This document shows, piece by piece, positions 28,401 through 38,947 of a stretch of 64,000 nt of DNA (the stretch's first letter is position 1; each line of letters begins with the position of its first letter). The notes beneath the pieces are model-generated. The model saw only the letters and a list, made by a program, of their open reading frames with translations, made no database searches and was not told the origin of the DNA. Origin of the DNA: Hyperoplus lanceolatus (Eukaryota; Chordata; Actinopteri; Uranoscopiformes; Ammodytidae). The position numbers were made by a program, and so were the translations under genes. The stretch lies in NCBI GenBank assembly GCA_026929865.2, contig CM049418.1, forward strand, positions 13,311,001 to 13,375,000, given 5' to 3'.

Positions 28401-31400
28401 TTTGAACAGTATAGCCCCCATAGTAGAAACATCACTCGTAAAAAAGAAGTTCCAGCCATCGCTCTTGTTATCGTTCTTTGGGTTTTATGGCTTCAAGTGC
28501 AGTTTTGCTTTGGTCAGGTGATAACAAACCGGGGGCAGGGGGGGGGGGAGAGGATACATCTGCCTTGGAGTTTGGCAACGCAATGTCTAGCTGTGAAACT
28601 TTGAGTCAGCTAAAAAAAAGGTTTAAGCTCTGTCAGCACCCTGCGGCGCCTTTTACTGAGAGGCGCTGCAGCAGCCACCTTGTAAAACACGCATGCACTC
28701 AGTCACACCATACACAAAAGACAGGGGTAAAGGACCACTGTGTTTGAGCGTTACATGTTATAGCCCATCAACTATTCACAGCCACTGTTTATAGTACACT
28801 GCAGTATAGTACTGAAATAACCATGCAGAGCTCTAAACTAGGAGTGACAAATCAGTGATTTTTTTTTTATATTTCTTGACAAAATAAGCAGCACTATTTC
28901 GGAAACTGTCCAAGGAGCTATTTTGGAGCTGTATTAGTTGTTGTTTTTTGTCAAACACATGCATTAGTTCATATGAAGTACAGAACTATAGGGAAACAAG
29001 GGGACAACAAAGAAGAAAACATGTATTTTGTTTACCAAGTACAGGTCAAGCTCCATAATCCTGGGATCCGACACCTCCCATAATGCAGTTGGCGTGTGTT
29101 AGTAAGACCCATGGTAGAAGCCTATTATGTCTTCTCAAATTCCCCCAGTTTGTTACACAGACTTTCTGTTAACATGTTAAGATGTGCAACCAACCAAGCC
29201 CAAGGCAAGAAGAAACCCCTGTTGACATCCCCATCACAAGGATTCATGTGTCCAGACTTCAGAAAAGGTCTCTCCGAATCCCCAAGAAAACATGATGACA
29301 CTGTTTTCACAGCCAGAGTATAGCTACTCGTCAAGCTAAATTAATCTGATGTGAACCGATCGTGAGTGTAATCTCTATGGACTGCACATGTTAACTGTTT
29401 GTTTAAACCCTTGAGCACAGGGCACTCAGGCAGAAGTGACATTGGTACACTTTTGGAGAAAGAAATACAAACAAATTAGAGCACAAGAGATGCTATACAC
29501 AAACAACATTACCCACAGCATCTCGGCATTAGGATCGCCATTTTTAGCATCGGACCATGTGCTGGAACAAAACATCTTGCCAGTTGTAATTTTACCCAGA
29601 GCCATACGGAGTCTGTTTTTAGATACATTTTCTGGGCTGGTCTCTTTGAAATTTCAGTGATGGTTAATCTCAAGTCGTGCCAACATCCGTGTCCAACCCA
29701 ACAGCACGTGCATTCACACAGTCACACACATACAAACGATACCCTACTTTCAACCGCCAACCATATGTCTGCTTGAATCTGCGAGGAGCATTTTTGTTTC
29801 TGCCCAGTGGCACAGTTTTCGATAACAAGCCACCGGGCTGTCCACATGACGTATTCCACCCTCTCATCCTTTTGTATTCTGTTGAGTTATGTGCTTACTC
29901 ATGCCTGGTATCTTCAGTGGTCCTTTTGTGTTTTATGTTCAGCTAGAAATATGGCGTCGGAATTGAAATGATTCAGTCAGCCTAGCCCAGTGCAGTTATT
30001 GCCACGGAGTCACAATGGCGTGGAGTTCAATCTCAGTCCATTTGGGTTAATTGTATAGCTGTTGTGACTCGTTTTTTGTCTCTACCCGCCGTAATGTGGG
30101 CTCACATTTGTGCAAACAGGGGGCATGGATAAATTGCCTCCTCTAGACACTTATTTATCAGCTCTCCTGGTCTGTAATTGTGATTGCAAATGGATTCATC
30201 CCGAGCCCTGGCAACCATCAAACAGGCTTGAAGGGGAATTTGCACAGATATTATAATGAAGTACTATCAAAAACAGCTTCTTACTTCAAGTCTTGTAATA
30301 AGATCAAAGCTGATGCACACGGTGAGTGTTTAGTAGGGGAAGGTTGCCATACATCTTTTGTAAAGGCATTTTCACACTCTACAATCCAACTCTTATAACC
30401 TGCATCCAAACATTACTGGTGCTCAGTTTTTTTTTGTTTTCCTGAAGACCTGGGTGACTAATTAAAAACATGTTGACAACAAAGCAATTCCCTATGGCGC
30501 CCTCATTGAAACCATCCCTGATCAAATCACAGAGACGCATTACATCGCTAAACCATACTGAGGCAGATGGCCACTTTTATCATTGCTGTGGTTGTTCACA
30601 TCTCTGCCAATGTAATTGTATTTCTTTTTAATGTATTATTACATGCAAAGGAACAATATTAACAGTACATGGTGATGATGGTGGCTTTGTTCAGCTCTTC
30701 TGAGGCCTAGCAGACCAAGTGGTGGACTGAAGTGACCAACTAACTGAAGGACATTATAGAAACTCTAAAGCCCTGCAATAAACCCAACCTTGAATAACAC
30801 ATTGCAACAAAAAAATCAATATTAAATAATGGAGAGGATGATGGCAAACACTCTAATAGTAGATGTCCATTCCATTTATGAGTTTGTATGTACTAAAAAT
30901 GAAAGGTCCAGCACTCTGTGAGATGTTTTTTTTAATATGAGCCATTATGGACTTTGACTTGCCTTTTGCGAAACCCTTCAAAATACATGTCAAATGATCA
31001 AAGTATAAATCCTCTCAAGTTGACAGTTAAGGAGAAATGTGTTTGAGAAAGTCAAGAATGTTGGTGGTAACAACATCAAACCTCACTCAAGACATTCAAA
31101 CTCTTAGCATAAGCAAAGCCCAATCGGAAAGATCAGTAAATGGAAGTCTGAAGAGATAGTACTGTATATCTCATTATACAATTGAGCTCTTCGTCGTATA
31201 AGTGAGTGAAGACCTGATGCTACATACAGAGATTAGTCTGACACTTTAGACAGTTGGGACTCTGGAGACTTCATTCAAAAGATGAAACGGTTTGTTTTCC
31301 CGGTAAACAAAGTAAAATGTACTCCCTACTGACGGAATCATCAAAACAGGAAAATATTACATCCTGCCAGAATACGAAAGAGAAATGTATTTATATAATT

Positions 31401-32509
31401 GTTTTATGAGATAGCCCCAAAGAAACCCCTTGTCCCCCCTGAATTTCCTAACACAAACATATACACAGTATTATCATTATGTAGGTAGGATCTGGGCCCA
31501 TCAAAGACCAAGCTAGTTGTGGTGCGCTTCAACTGAAGTGGGGTTATTGCAACGTTTAAGTGGCCTTTTCACCAAAAGGTCACTAGATGCATGTCAGTTC
31601 TCCATTGTTCTGTGTGAAAGCAGCTATGAAACAGGCCTTGAAGGCACGGTTATATTTTGGGCTGTTTAAGTAGGTCTTCTGGAAAGGTTAAAAGCAGCAG
31701 GGTCAAGACACGTAGGTTGATGGATGTCGATTGCCCCGCCAAAAGGGAAGACAACCATTCAAGTTATTGGAGAGACATGGGTGGAGACAATGAATGCCTT
31801 GAGGTCATAGTCGTAAATCTTACCCTTTTTTTAAGGAACAAGGGACCGGCATACGGGAGCTGGTATAAACAAGACGGAAGGTCAATGCTTCTTGCATCTG
31901 GGGAATTCAAAGTGGGATAAAAGCAAAAAAGGGATTGAAAATAGCATGCAATGACATCGGACCAGTGGACCAACTCAAATGTGTGACTCACAGCACCGTA
32001 ATTAGCCTTCGATTTCAATAAATGAAAGATTACAAATCTTCAAGGGGAAGGGGGGGGGGGAATACTCCATCACTTTTAAGTGTTTCCACCTGCAGTACAG
32101 CACTTTTGGTCCTGTAAAGAAAGAGGAAAGCATAATAATTTTTTTTTTTCGTTTTTCCCTTTCAGACCTGGTCATATTTTTTTTTTCAAAGCCAAACAAA
32201 GAGTTGTAAACATTACTCACACTGACTGACTGCTAAGCACTTCACAGCGTCAATGACCTGTGGGCAAAAGTCAAAACAAATGATATTGTGGTGACTGACA
32301 GCAAGTCGTTCCACTCTTTATTTATCATCTCTCTGGGTCGTCCAGAGACGTCAACACAGGTAACAGGAAAATAACCGCAATATGAGCCTATCAATTACCT
32401 GACTGTATCCATTATCAGTCAAAACTAGCTAATGGAAACAATAGACCATGGCATGATGAGTCTTGAATATGAATCTGATAGGTGAAATTGTAGGTAAATT
32501 AGGTAAATA

Positions 32510-32790
32510 CACTCAACAAAAATATAAACGCAACACTTTTGTTTTTGCTCCCATTTTTCATGAGATGGACTTAAAGATCTAAAATTCATTCCAGATACAC
32601 AATATTACCATTTCTCTCAAACATTGTTCACAAATCTGTCTAAATGTGTGATAGTGAGCACTTCTGCTTTGCTGAGATAATCCATCCCACCTCACAGGTG
32701 TGCCACATCAAGATGCTGATCTGACATCATGATTAGTGCACAGGTGTGCCTTAGACTGTCCACAATAAAAGGCCACTCTGAAATGTGCAT
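32510..32790 (+). repeat. Left terminal inverted repeat of the Tc1 element
   Basis: Pairs with 33,858-34,137. The inner part, CACAATAAAAGGCCACTCTG, faces the 3' end of the transposase and pairs with CAGGGTGGCCTTTTATTGTG at the other end. The outer tip carries the CACTCAACA terminus. Confidence 0.9.
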
Positions 32791-32828
32791 TTTTTTGCTT
32801 TATTGGGGGTCTGGGGACTCAGAACCAG

Positions 32829-33839
32829 TCAGTATCTGGTGTGACCACCATTTGCCTCATGCAGTGCAACACATCTTCTTCGCATAGAGTTTATCAGATT
32901 GTCAATTGTGGCCTGTGGAATGTTGGTCCACTCCTCTTCAATGGCTGTGCGAAGTTGCTGGATATTAGTGGGAAGTGGTGCACGCTGTCGTATACGCCGG
33001 TCAAACACATCCCAAACATGCTCAATGGGTGACATGTCCGGTGAGTATGCTGGCCATGCAAGAACTGGGACATTTTCAGCTTCCAAGAATTGTGTACAGA
33101 TCCTTGCAACATGGGGCCGTGCATTATCTTGCTGAAACGTGAGGTGATGTTCATGGATGTATGGCACAACAATGGGCCTCAGGATCTCATCACGGTATCT
33201 CTGTGCATTCAAAATGCCATCAATAAAATGCACCTGTGTTCTTCGTCCATAACAGATGCCTGCCCATACCATAACCCCACCACCACCATGGGCCACTCGA
33301 TCCACAACATTGACATCAGCAAAGCGCTCAACCACACGACGCCACACACGCTGTCTGTCATCTGCCCTGAACAATGTAAACCGAGATTCATCCGTGAAGA
33401 GAACACCTCTCCAACGTGCCAGACGCCATCGAATGTGAGCATTTGCCCACTCAAGTCTGTTACGGCGACGAGCTGGAGTCAGGTCAAGCCCCCGATGAGG
33501 ACGACGAGCATGCAGTTGAGCTTCCCTGAGACAGTTTCTGACAGTTTGTGCTGAAATTGTTTGGTTATGCAAACCAATTGTTTCAGCAGCTGTCTCAGTG
33601 GCTGGTCTCAGACGATCTTGGAGGTGCTGCTGGATGTGGAGGCCCTGGGCTGGTGTGGTTATATGTGGTCGGCGGTTGTGATGCCGGTTGGATGTACTGC
33701 CATATTCTCTGAAACGCCTGTGGAGACGGCTTATGGTGGAGAAATGAACATTCAATGCACGAGCAACAGATCTGGTTGACATTCCTGCTGTCAGCATGCC
33801 AATTGCACGCTCCCTCAATGCTCGTGGCATCTGTGGCAT
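32829..33839 (-). CDS. Tc1-family transposase (DD34E)
   Basis: Encodes 336 residues from an ATG at 33,839; an upstream in-frame TTG exists, but no earlier ATG, so this start is preferred. The protein cuts and pastes its own element by binding the terminal repeats. The N-terminal part (residues about 1-60) contains the helix-turn-helix pattern ALRERAIGMLTAGMSTRSVA followed by VHFSTISRLHRRF. A second DNA-binding segment follows near 65-115 (TVRNCLREAQL). The catalytic core shows FTDESRF (D150), QQDNARPH (D238) and SPDMSPIEHVWD (E273), with 34 residues between the second Asp and the Glu, which defines the Tc1 DD34E class. The glycine-rich box HGGGGVMVWAGI lies between the first two catalytic residues. 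Length and all catalytic residues are as expected, with no stop or frameshift, so the enzyme is potentially functional. The gene has no relation to flanking host sequence. Confidence 0.95.
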   Translation of the reverse strand: MPQMPRALRERAIGMLTAGMSTRSVARALNVHFSTISRLHRRFREYGSTSNRHHNRRPHITTPAQGLHIQQHLQDRLRPATETAAETIGLHNQTISAQTVRNCLREAQLHARRPHRGLDLTPARRRNRLEWANAHIRWRLARWRGVLFTDESRFTLFRADDRQRVWRRVVERFADVNVVDRVAHGGGGVMVWAGICYGRRTQVHFIDGILNAQRYRDEILRPIVVPYIHEHHLTFQQDNARPHVARICTQFLEAENVPVLAWPAYSPDMSPIEHVWDVFDRRIRQRAPLPTNIQQLRTAIEEEWTNIPQATIDNLINSMRRRCVALHEANGGHTRY

Positions 33840-33857
33840 TTTGCTGTGAGACAAAAC

Positions 33858-34137
33858 TGCACATTTCAGGGTGGCCTTTTATTGTGGACAGTCTAAGGCA
33901 CACCTGTGCACTAATCATGATGTCAGATCAGCATCTTGATGTGGCACACCTGTGAGGTGGGATGGATTATCTCAGCAAAGCAGAAGTGCTCACTATCACA
34001 CATTTAGACAGATTTGTGAACAATGTTTGAGGGAAATGGTAATATTGTGTATCTGGAATGAATTTTAGATATTTAAGTCCATCTCATGAAAAATGGGAGC
34101 AAAAACAAAAGTGTTGCGTTTATATTTGTGTTGAGTG
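33858..34137 (-). repeat. Right terminal inverted repeat of the Tc1 element
   Basis: Reverse complement of the left repeat with scattered differences (for example AGATATTTAAGTCC against GGACTTAAAGATCT, and GAGGGAAATGG against CCATTTCTCTC). It lies just upstream of the transposase start and probably holds its promoter. Confidence 0.9.
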
Positions 34138-34139
34138 TA

Positions 34140-35331
34140 TGTTATGTTTTGAATTATTACAGAGGTTCCATTTGGCAATGTACAACACTTGAATTGCTTT
34201 ATTGATCAAAACTGCCTGACACTTTAAAAGCTAAAACTTGTATGCAAGCTTTAAGTGTTCAAAAAGGCCACCATTGTACCTGTTACTCACCATTCAAACT
34301 TGAAATGCTTTCATCATCAAGGTAACCAAGGACAGCACAGGAGATAGAAATACATTAGTTATAATCACAGTCTGGTCTATTTTTTAGAAAGCAAAAATCG
34401 CAATAGCAAGTGGCAGATTGTGACCAACTGGAAATCTGGCACGGATGCCGTCCAAATTCAAAGAAAAAAAACTGCAAGCGGGGGACAGCTAGAATCTGGG
34501 ATGAAGTTTGGTCAACAAATTTAAAGTCTAGTTTATCTGCAGGATTACAGGAAACCTATGTTTTTCTTATACTCCATATCATAAAATCAAGAATGTTGCT
34601 GCTTTATCAGATCATCAAATAGAGAAAATTGATCCATAGGTGGTGGTCTCAAAATATGATTTGGAGGGATTAAAAAGGATCATGTGCTCCTGAAATGAGT
34701 GTGTTATTATATATTTGATTTGCCATGTGTTTATAGAATGGCATAGACATGATAGTATTATGTAAATATTAAAGAAAAATAGAGGAAACTCAGATTGTGT
34801 CTAGAGTAATAAAGTCTGGAACATAAGGTTATTAAAGACACATAAATATAACCTATTCATATGATTCAAACACTGCAGATATGTGTTGTATTTGTATTGG
34901 TATGTATGAAGATGATGTGTAATGTGCATTGACATTATTGGCCTATGGACCAAACAAAAAAGGATAATTCAAAAAGTGTCGCTCCAGTTGAATGTGGTGA
35001 AAAAGCAAAATTCTAGGTGAAGTGAATGTTTTTTTTCCTCCAAAAGTATGGCCGTGCAGTCTGTTGGTGTGGAATAAAAGTTCCCTTTTACGAAAGTATA
35101 ACATTCAGTATTACCATGTCAAATAGAGCTGTACGATATTTTGTTCAAATGTCATTGGGTAAAAATGAGTGTGGCTACAGAATAAACCCTTTTTTTTAAC
35201 ATCCTTGTAGTACAGGCATTGTGTTGTACACAACACAGGGGCTTTACTTTTCCTGCTCCCTTCTCCTTCCCTTGTTGGTATAATATCAAGACTGAATTGA
35301 ATGTTCTGCCTTGCCAGTTCACACTCTCTCT

Positions 35332-35334
<3 letters not shown>
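34140..35334. other. Intergenic, no gene recognised
   Basis: AT-rich sequence without exon-like or repeat-like structure that I can support. Confidence 0.5.

Positions 35335-35420
<86 letters not shown>
35335..35420. repeat. (CA)n microsatellite
   Basis: About 43 CA units preceded by CACTCTCTCTCAAA. It ends 32 bases before a candidate exon. Confidence 0.95.
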
Positions 35421-35422
<2 letters not shown>

Positions 35423-35452
35423 CTAAATATGATTTGCATTCTCATTTCACAG

Positions 35453-35544
35453 ATGAAACTACAGCTCATGAAGAGAATAGACACACAGAGGGGTTGAAGG
35501 TTCCTCTAGACTGGTGTCACGGTGGCTTGGGCTCCCCTTGTACG
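35453..35544 (+). other. Candidate orphan exon (unrecognised)
   Basis: A 92-bp segment is bordered by a good acceptor (GCATTCTCATTTCACAG) and a consensus donor (ACG followed by GTAAGT). One frame is open throughout and reads DETTAHEENRHTEGLKVPLD then WCHGGLGSPCT. I do not recognise the peptide. The CA repeat just upstream could act as a splicing-regulator binding tract, as CA-rich elements bind hnRNP L. No partner exon was identified nearby, so this may be chance or an exon of a gene lying mostly outside the window. Confidence 0.25.
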
Positions 35545-35954
35545 GTAAGTCCCTCGTTATTACCATTATTTGTATCCACCTCTTGCATACACAGAAAATC
35601 CCCCTGGAAGTTAAGATAGGAACCTTGCTTTGAAAATCCCAGGTGCAGAGGTAAATCACTTTTTACACCAACACCCTCTGATGACACATGCATTTTCACC
35701 CGGGCTGATCGGCTTAAAGCGCGAGGATAATGTGTTTGAATGGCTAAAGAACTTTCTCAGTCAAGAGAGAGAAAAAAATAAATGTTTGACACTTGTGTTG
35801 CCAGACACAGGGTGATGATAGGGTGTGTACGTTTGTGTGTATCTATGTGTATTGGTATGGAGTACAAGTGTTGATACATAGAATTGATATCATGAAAATT
35901 AGAAATTAGTCTGCAGGAAACATGTAGTTTTGAGTTTGATTTCTGACCTGTTAA
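35545..35954. other. Intergenic or intronic, no gene recognised
   Basis: If the preceding exon is real this would be intron. Otherwise nothing is recognisable. Confidence 0.4.
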
Positions 35955-36134
35955 TATTGTTTAAAGAAGTGGGGTGGGATTGAACAAGTTTGTACTTCTT
36001 CCCACCCCTTTTCAAATATGTTGTGGCATTTTTATAGAGTGCTTGGAGGCCTTATCATTGCATTTGATGCATTTTTATTATTGTCTTGTTGTTGCATATT
36101 TGAAATAAATCATTCATTCATCCATTCATTCATG
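35955..36134 (+). repeat. LINE 3'-tail fragment
   Basis: Reads GTGGGATTGAACAAG, TGTACTTCTTCCCACCCC, then a short AT-rich segment, TTTGAAATAAA, and a CATTCATT-type terminal repeat. This order is typical of the 3' end of a teleost non-LTR retrotransposon. No coding part is left. Confidence 0.6.
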
Positions 36135-36225
36135 ATGTCATAGAATAGAATAGAATAGATGTTCAATAGAAGCACAAGTTCTCTTCTAAGAATAACCCAC
36201 AAGGATTCTAAAACAAAGAAATTAA

Positions 36226-36377
36226 AGGTGCAATGTGCAGTTTCAAGGGAGGGGAAGTTGTTTACATTTGCAGAGCCTGCAGTTAGTTTAAGAAAAAAAA
36301 TTCTGTACCTCTACATTCGTAGTATTGAATAATGAAATCACACCCAACACCCACACCCAAAGTTACATAGTGCACCT
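36226..36377 (-). mobile_element. TTAA-flanked miniature transposon (AGGTGCACTATGTAAC family), copy 2
   Basis: The right end GTTACATAGTGCACCT and left end AGGTGCAATGTGCAG are inverted repeats, with TTAA outside each (36,222-36,225 and 36,378-36,381). At 152 bp it is an internally deleted relative of the 362-bp copy at 13,829, in the opposite orientation; the segment containing TTTACATTTGCAGAGCCTGC is shared. Confidence 0.85.
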
Positions 36378-36381
36378 TTAA

Positions 36382-36952
36382 AGCAAAAAGAAATAGAACT
36401 CGACCACGTCAAAATCCAAGTCCCTTTGAAAAAACAATATTGATTACTCATTATTACATGAAGAATTTTCTCAAACTGTTAGCCCTGAAAACAAATCTTA
36501 CTTGACCTCTGCCCTGATATTATTTACCTATGAAAAACAGAGGAACTCTGGGGATATACCTGATTGAAACACTCATCAAAAGATGTAAGGGAGTATTCCT
36601 TTTGTATCTAAAGGAAATGTTTGAGATTGATAAAGTTGGTTTAATGGACAAATCAGCTTAAGAATATTGGCTTGCGATTACAGAATATGTTTTCTTGGCA
36701 TTGCTGGTGTGTTCTTTTTTTTCTTCTTTTTTTTTACCTCCAGAGAGATTCACAAAAGCCGAATCATGCACAAGCACTTTCATCTTTTGTTGAGTGCTAG
36801 CTGACACAAAGGTTTAGTCTGTTTAATGCACATGCTTTTTATCTCAACAGACAGTGGAAGTAGATAGTGTTCTTTTACAGAATTATTGCACAATGTTAGT
36901 GGAGCAGGTACTGTACACGAGTGCTACTTTGAGGTACTTTATTTGAGTATTC
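36382..36952. other. Intergenic, no gene recognised
   Basis: AT-rich, with a T-rich stretch near 36,714-36,736. No exon or element recognised. Confidence 0.5.
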
Positions 36953-37260
<308 letters not shown>

Positions 37261-38199
37261 TATTTCTAAGATTTTAAATAGTGTGCTTTCCTTCTTCGTT
37301 GTAATAGGAATGTTTTTCCATTATTGAATTGCTACTTTAACCTACTGTAGGTAAAACGTGACTACTTCTTCCGCCAGTTAATAAAGTACAGTAAAAGCAT
37401 TGCTAGTGAATGCAGTGACCGCACAATCATGTGTCACACTCTTTCATAGAGAAGTCTGGAACTGGGTAAGAGAGAGAGAGAGGGATGAGGAGAGGGAGAA
37501 AGAAAAAAGCTCAGAACAGCATGAGTAGTATCTCCCCAGCCGATCTGTGGTGAGACCTACATAGAAAGCCGATGCTAAGCTCCCTGAGAAATACTGCCAT
37601 CACCCAATGGGGGAAACCAGAGTAATTACAGAGACACTTTTTGTTGCCTCCCCCCATTTCCCTACAGTAATAAGCCCAGTCAGCTCAGGCATTAGATAAT
37701 GAAGATTTCACAGAATGTGGTTAGAGCTAGCTATCTTTATTCTTGTTTGCATTGGTTTTCTTGTGGCTTTGAAGGCTTTTTTCCCCCTAGGTTTGTGTCA
37801 CCTTTTGTTAGCATATTAGAGAAGGTCGGAAATACTGTATGTATAGCAGGATTGCCATCTGGCAGTATTAAGAAGACACCTGGAAGTAATAATGTACTGG
37901 CGAGCCATTTCTGCTTTCTATGCAAACAAAAGCATCAGTAACTCATATACTCATATATTTGTATTATTTCGCCCTTGCATTGAGCAACATCTTGAGCTTT
38001 ACTTGCTTGCTGTCACTTCCACAATGTTTTATAATCAATTTGTAGTGTTTAAATCCCAACTGTAGACAGTATAATACAGACAAGCTACTATGTCTGACAA
38101 TGTCAATTAAAGTACTGTTGAAATGCTCAAGTGCGTGTTCAGGCAACACAATGCCATTTCTCTCTGTTAGTGTTCTATATGCTGTTATATCTAATCTAC
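37261..38199. other. Intergenic; possible regulatory block
   Basis: No exon recognised. The segment near 37,560-37,730 is non-repetitive and of mixed composition, suggestive but not proof of conserved non-coding function. Confidence 0.35.
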
Positions 38200-38515
38200 T
38201 GTTTTGTGCACTTTCCTATAATGTTTAATGTACGCTGTGTTTTAATGTCTGCTTATTTTATTGTTTGTTTGTTTGCCATTGTCTGTCAATTCGTTCTTAC
38301 TATGTGTTACTGTATTTTCTGAGTTGACGATGTTGTTTTTTAATCATTGCTTATACATGCATTTTATTTCTGTAATTTTAGGTTGCCTTTTACATATCTG
38401 GCAGGGGACAGCAGATGAAAACTAGCCTCTTAGGCTAACTCTGGCTCACTTACATTTTGAATGTTGATTAGTGTGCAATGTCCCTGAAATAAACCAATAA
38501 AATAAAATAAAATAT
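38200..38515 (+). repeat. LINE 3'-untranslated tail
   Basis: Contains ATCTGGCAGGGGACAGCAG, ACTAGCCTCTTAGGCTAAC, GTGTGCAATGTCCCTG and an AATAAAATAAAATAAAAT end. This pattern (AGCAGATGAAAA, TTAGGCTAACTCTGGC, TGTCCCTG, short AATAAA tail) is one I associate with 3' ends of teleost non-LTR retrotransposons. The left boundary is approximate. Confidence 0.55.
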
Positions 38516-38874
38516 ATAATATGTATGTGTGCATGTAAGTACAGCTGTACAATGCATTAATGATGTTGGACACATTAATCGAGTAACTACAGAGTATGTT
38601 GGACGGCTAGCCTACAAGTTACTTTTGGACTATGACGGGTTAGTTGGATAAAATCAGTTTAAAACAAATAAGTTTAAACTTTTTAAAGTGTCTGGGACAC
38701 ACAGAGTCTACTTGAAAACTTTAATATTGTGTCAACTGGTATATAATGGCCAACTCTCATCTAAACTCGAATTTGGTGAAAGAGACTTCAGTCTGAACAT
38801 GATGTGATCAGCCAGCATGATGTCTTTACTTTGTCTTAGATGCAATTTCTGAAGTATAATCTTGATTTTGTGTT
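38516..38874. other. Intergenic, no gene recognised
   Basis: May include upstream body of the retroelement ending at 38,947. No coding motif is visible. Confidence 0.4.
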
Positions 38875-38947
38875 TGCCCTGTTAAAGCACTTTGAATGGG
38901 CTTGTGTCTGAATTGTGCTATATAAATAAACATGCCTTGCCTTGCCT
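38875..38947 (+). repeat. Retroelement 3'-end copy, TATATAAATAAA-CTTGCC type, copy 3
   Basis: Reads AAAGCACTTTGAATGGGC, TTGTGTCTGAATTGTGCT, ATATAAATAAACATGCCTTG then CCTTGCC. It is the plus-strand counterpart of the copies at 21,630 and 54,074 with a tail of only about three CCTTG units. Confidence 0.75.

Larger units (their letters stand above)
24429..32507. other. Long intergenic stretch; possible regulatory blocks and microsatellites
   Basis: No exon recognised in about 8 kb. It holds a CT-rich tract (25,157-25,204), a TG tract (25,334-25,406) and a guanine run (about 28,540-28,550). Blocks at about 25,960-26,310 and 30,115-30,240 are non-repetitive and of balanced composition, resembling conserved non-coding DNA by texture only. 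Confidence 0.4.
32510..34137 (-). mobile_element. Complete Tc1-family DNA transposon
   Basis: A 1,628-bp element flanked by TA on both sides (32,508-32,509 and 34,138-34,139), the Tc1/mariner target duplication. Terminal inverted repeats of about 280 bp start CACTCAACAAAAATATAAAC on the left and are matched by the reverse complement of the right end with only a few differences (for example AACAAAAAT versus AACACAAAT near the tip). One intact transposase frame runs on the minus strand between the repeats. The sequence belongs to a Tc1 lineage that I recognise as common in teleosts and known also from lampreys. Near-identical repeats and an open frame indicate recent insertion. Confidence 0.95.

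Noticed and set aside
30000..30050. Possible tRNA-like promoter (GAGTTCAATCTCAGTCC)
   Set aside because: Only a weak B-box resemblance, no A-box at proper spacing and no cloverleaf could be drawn.
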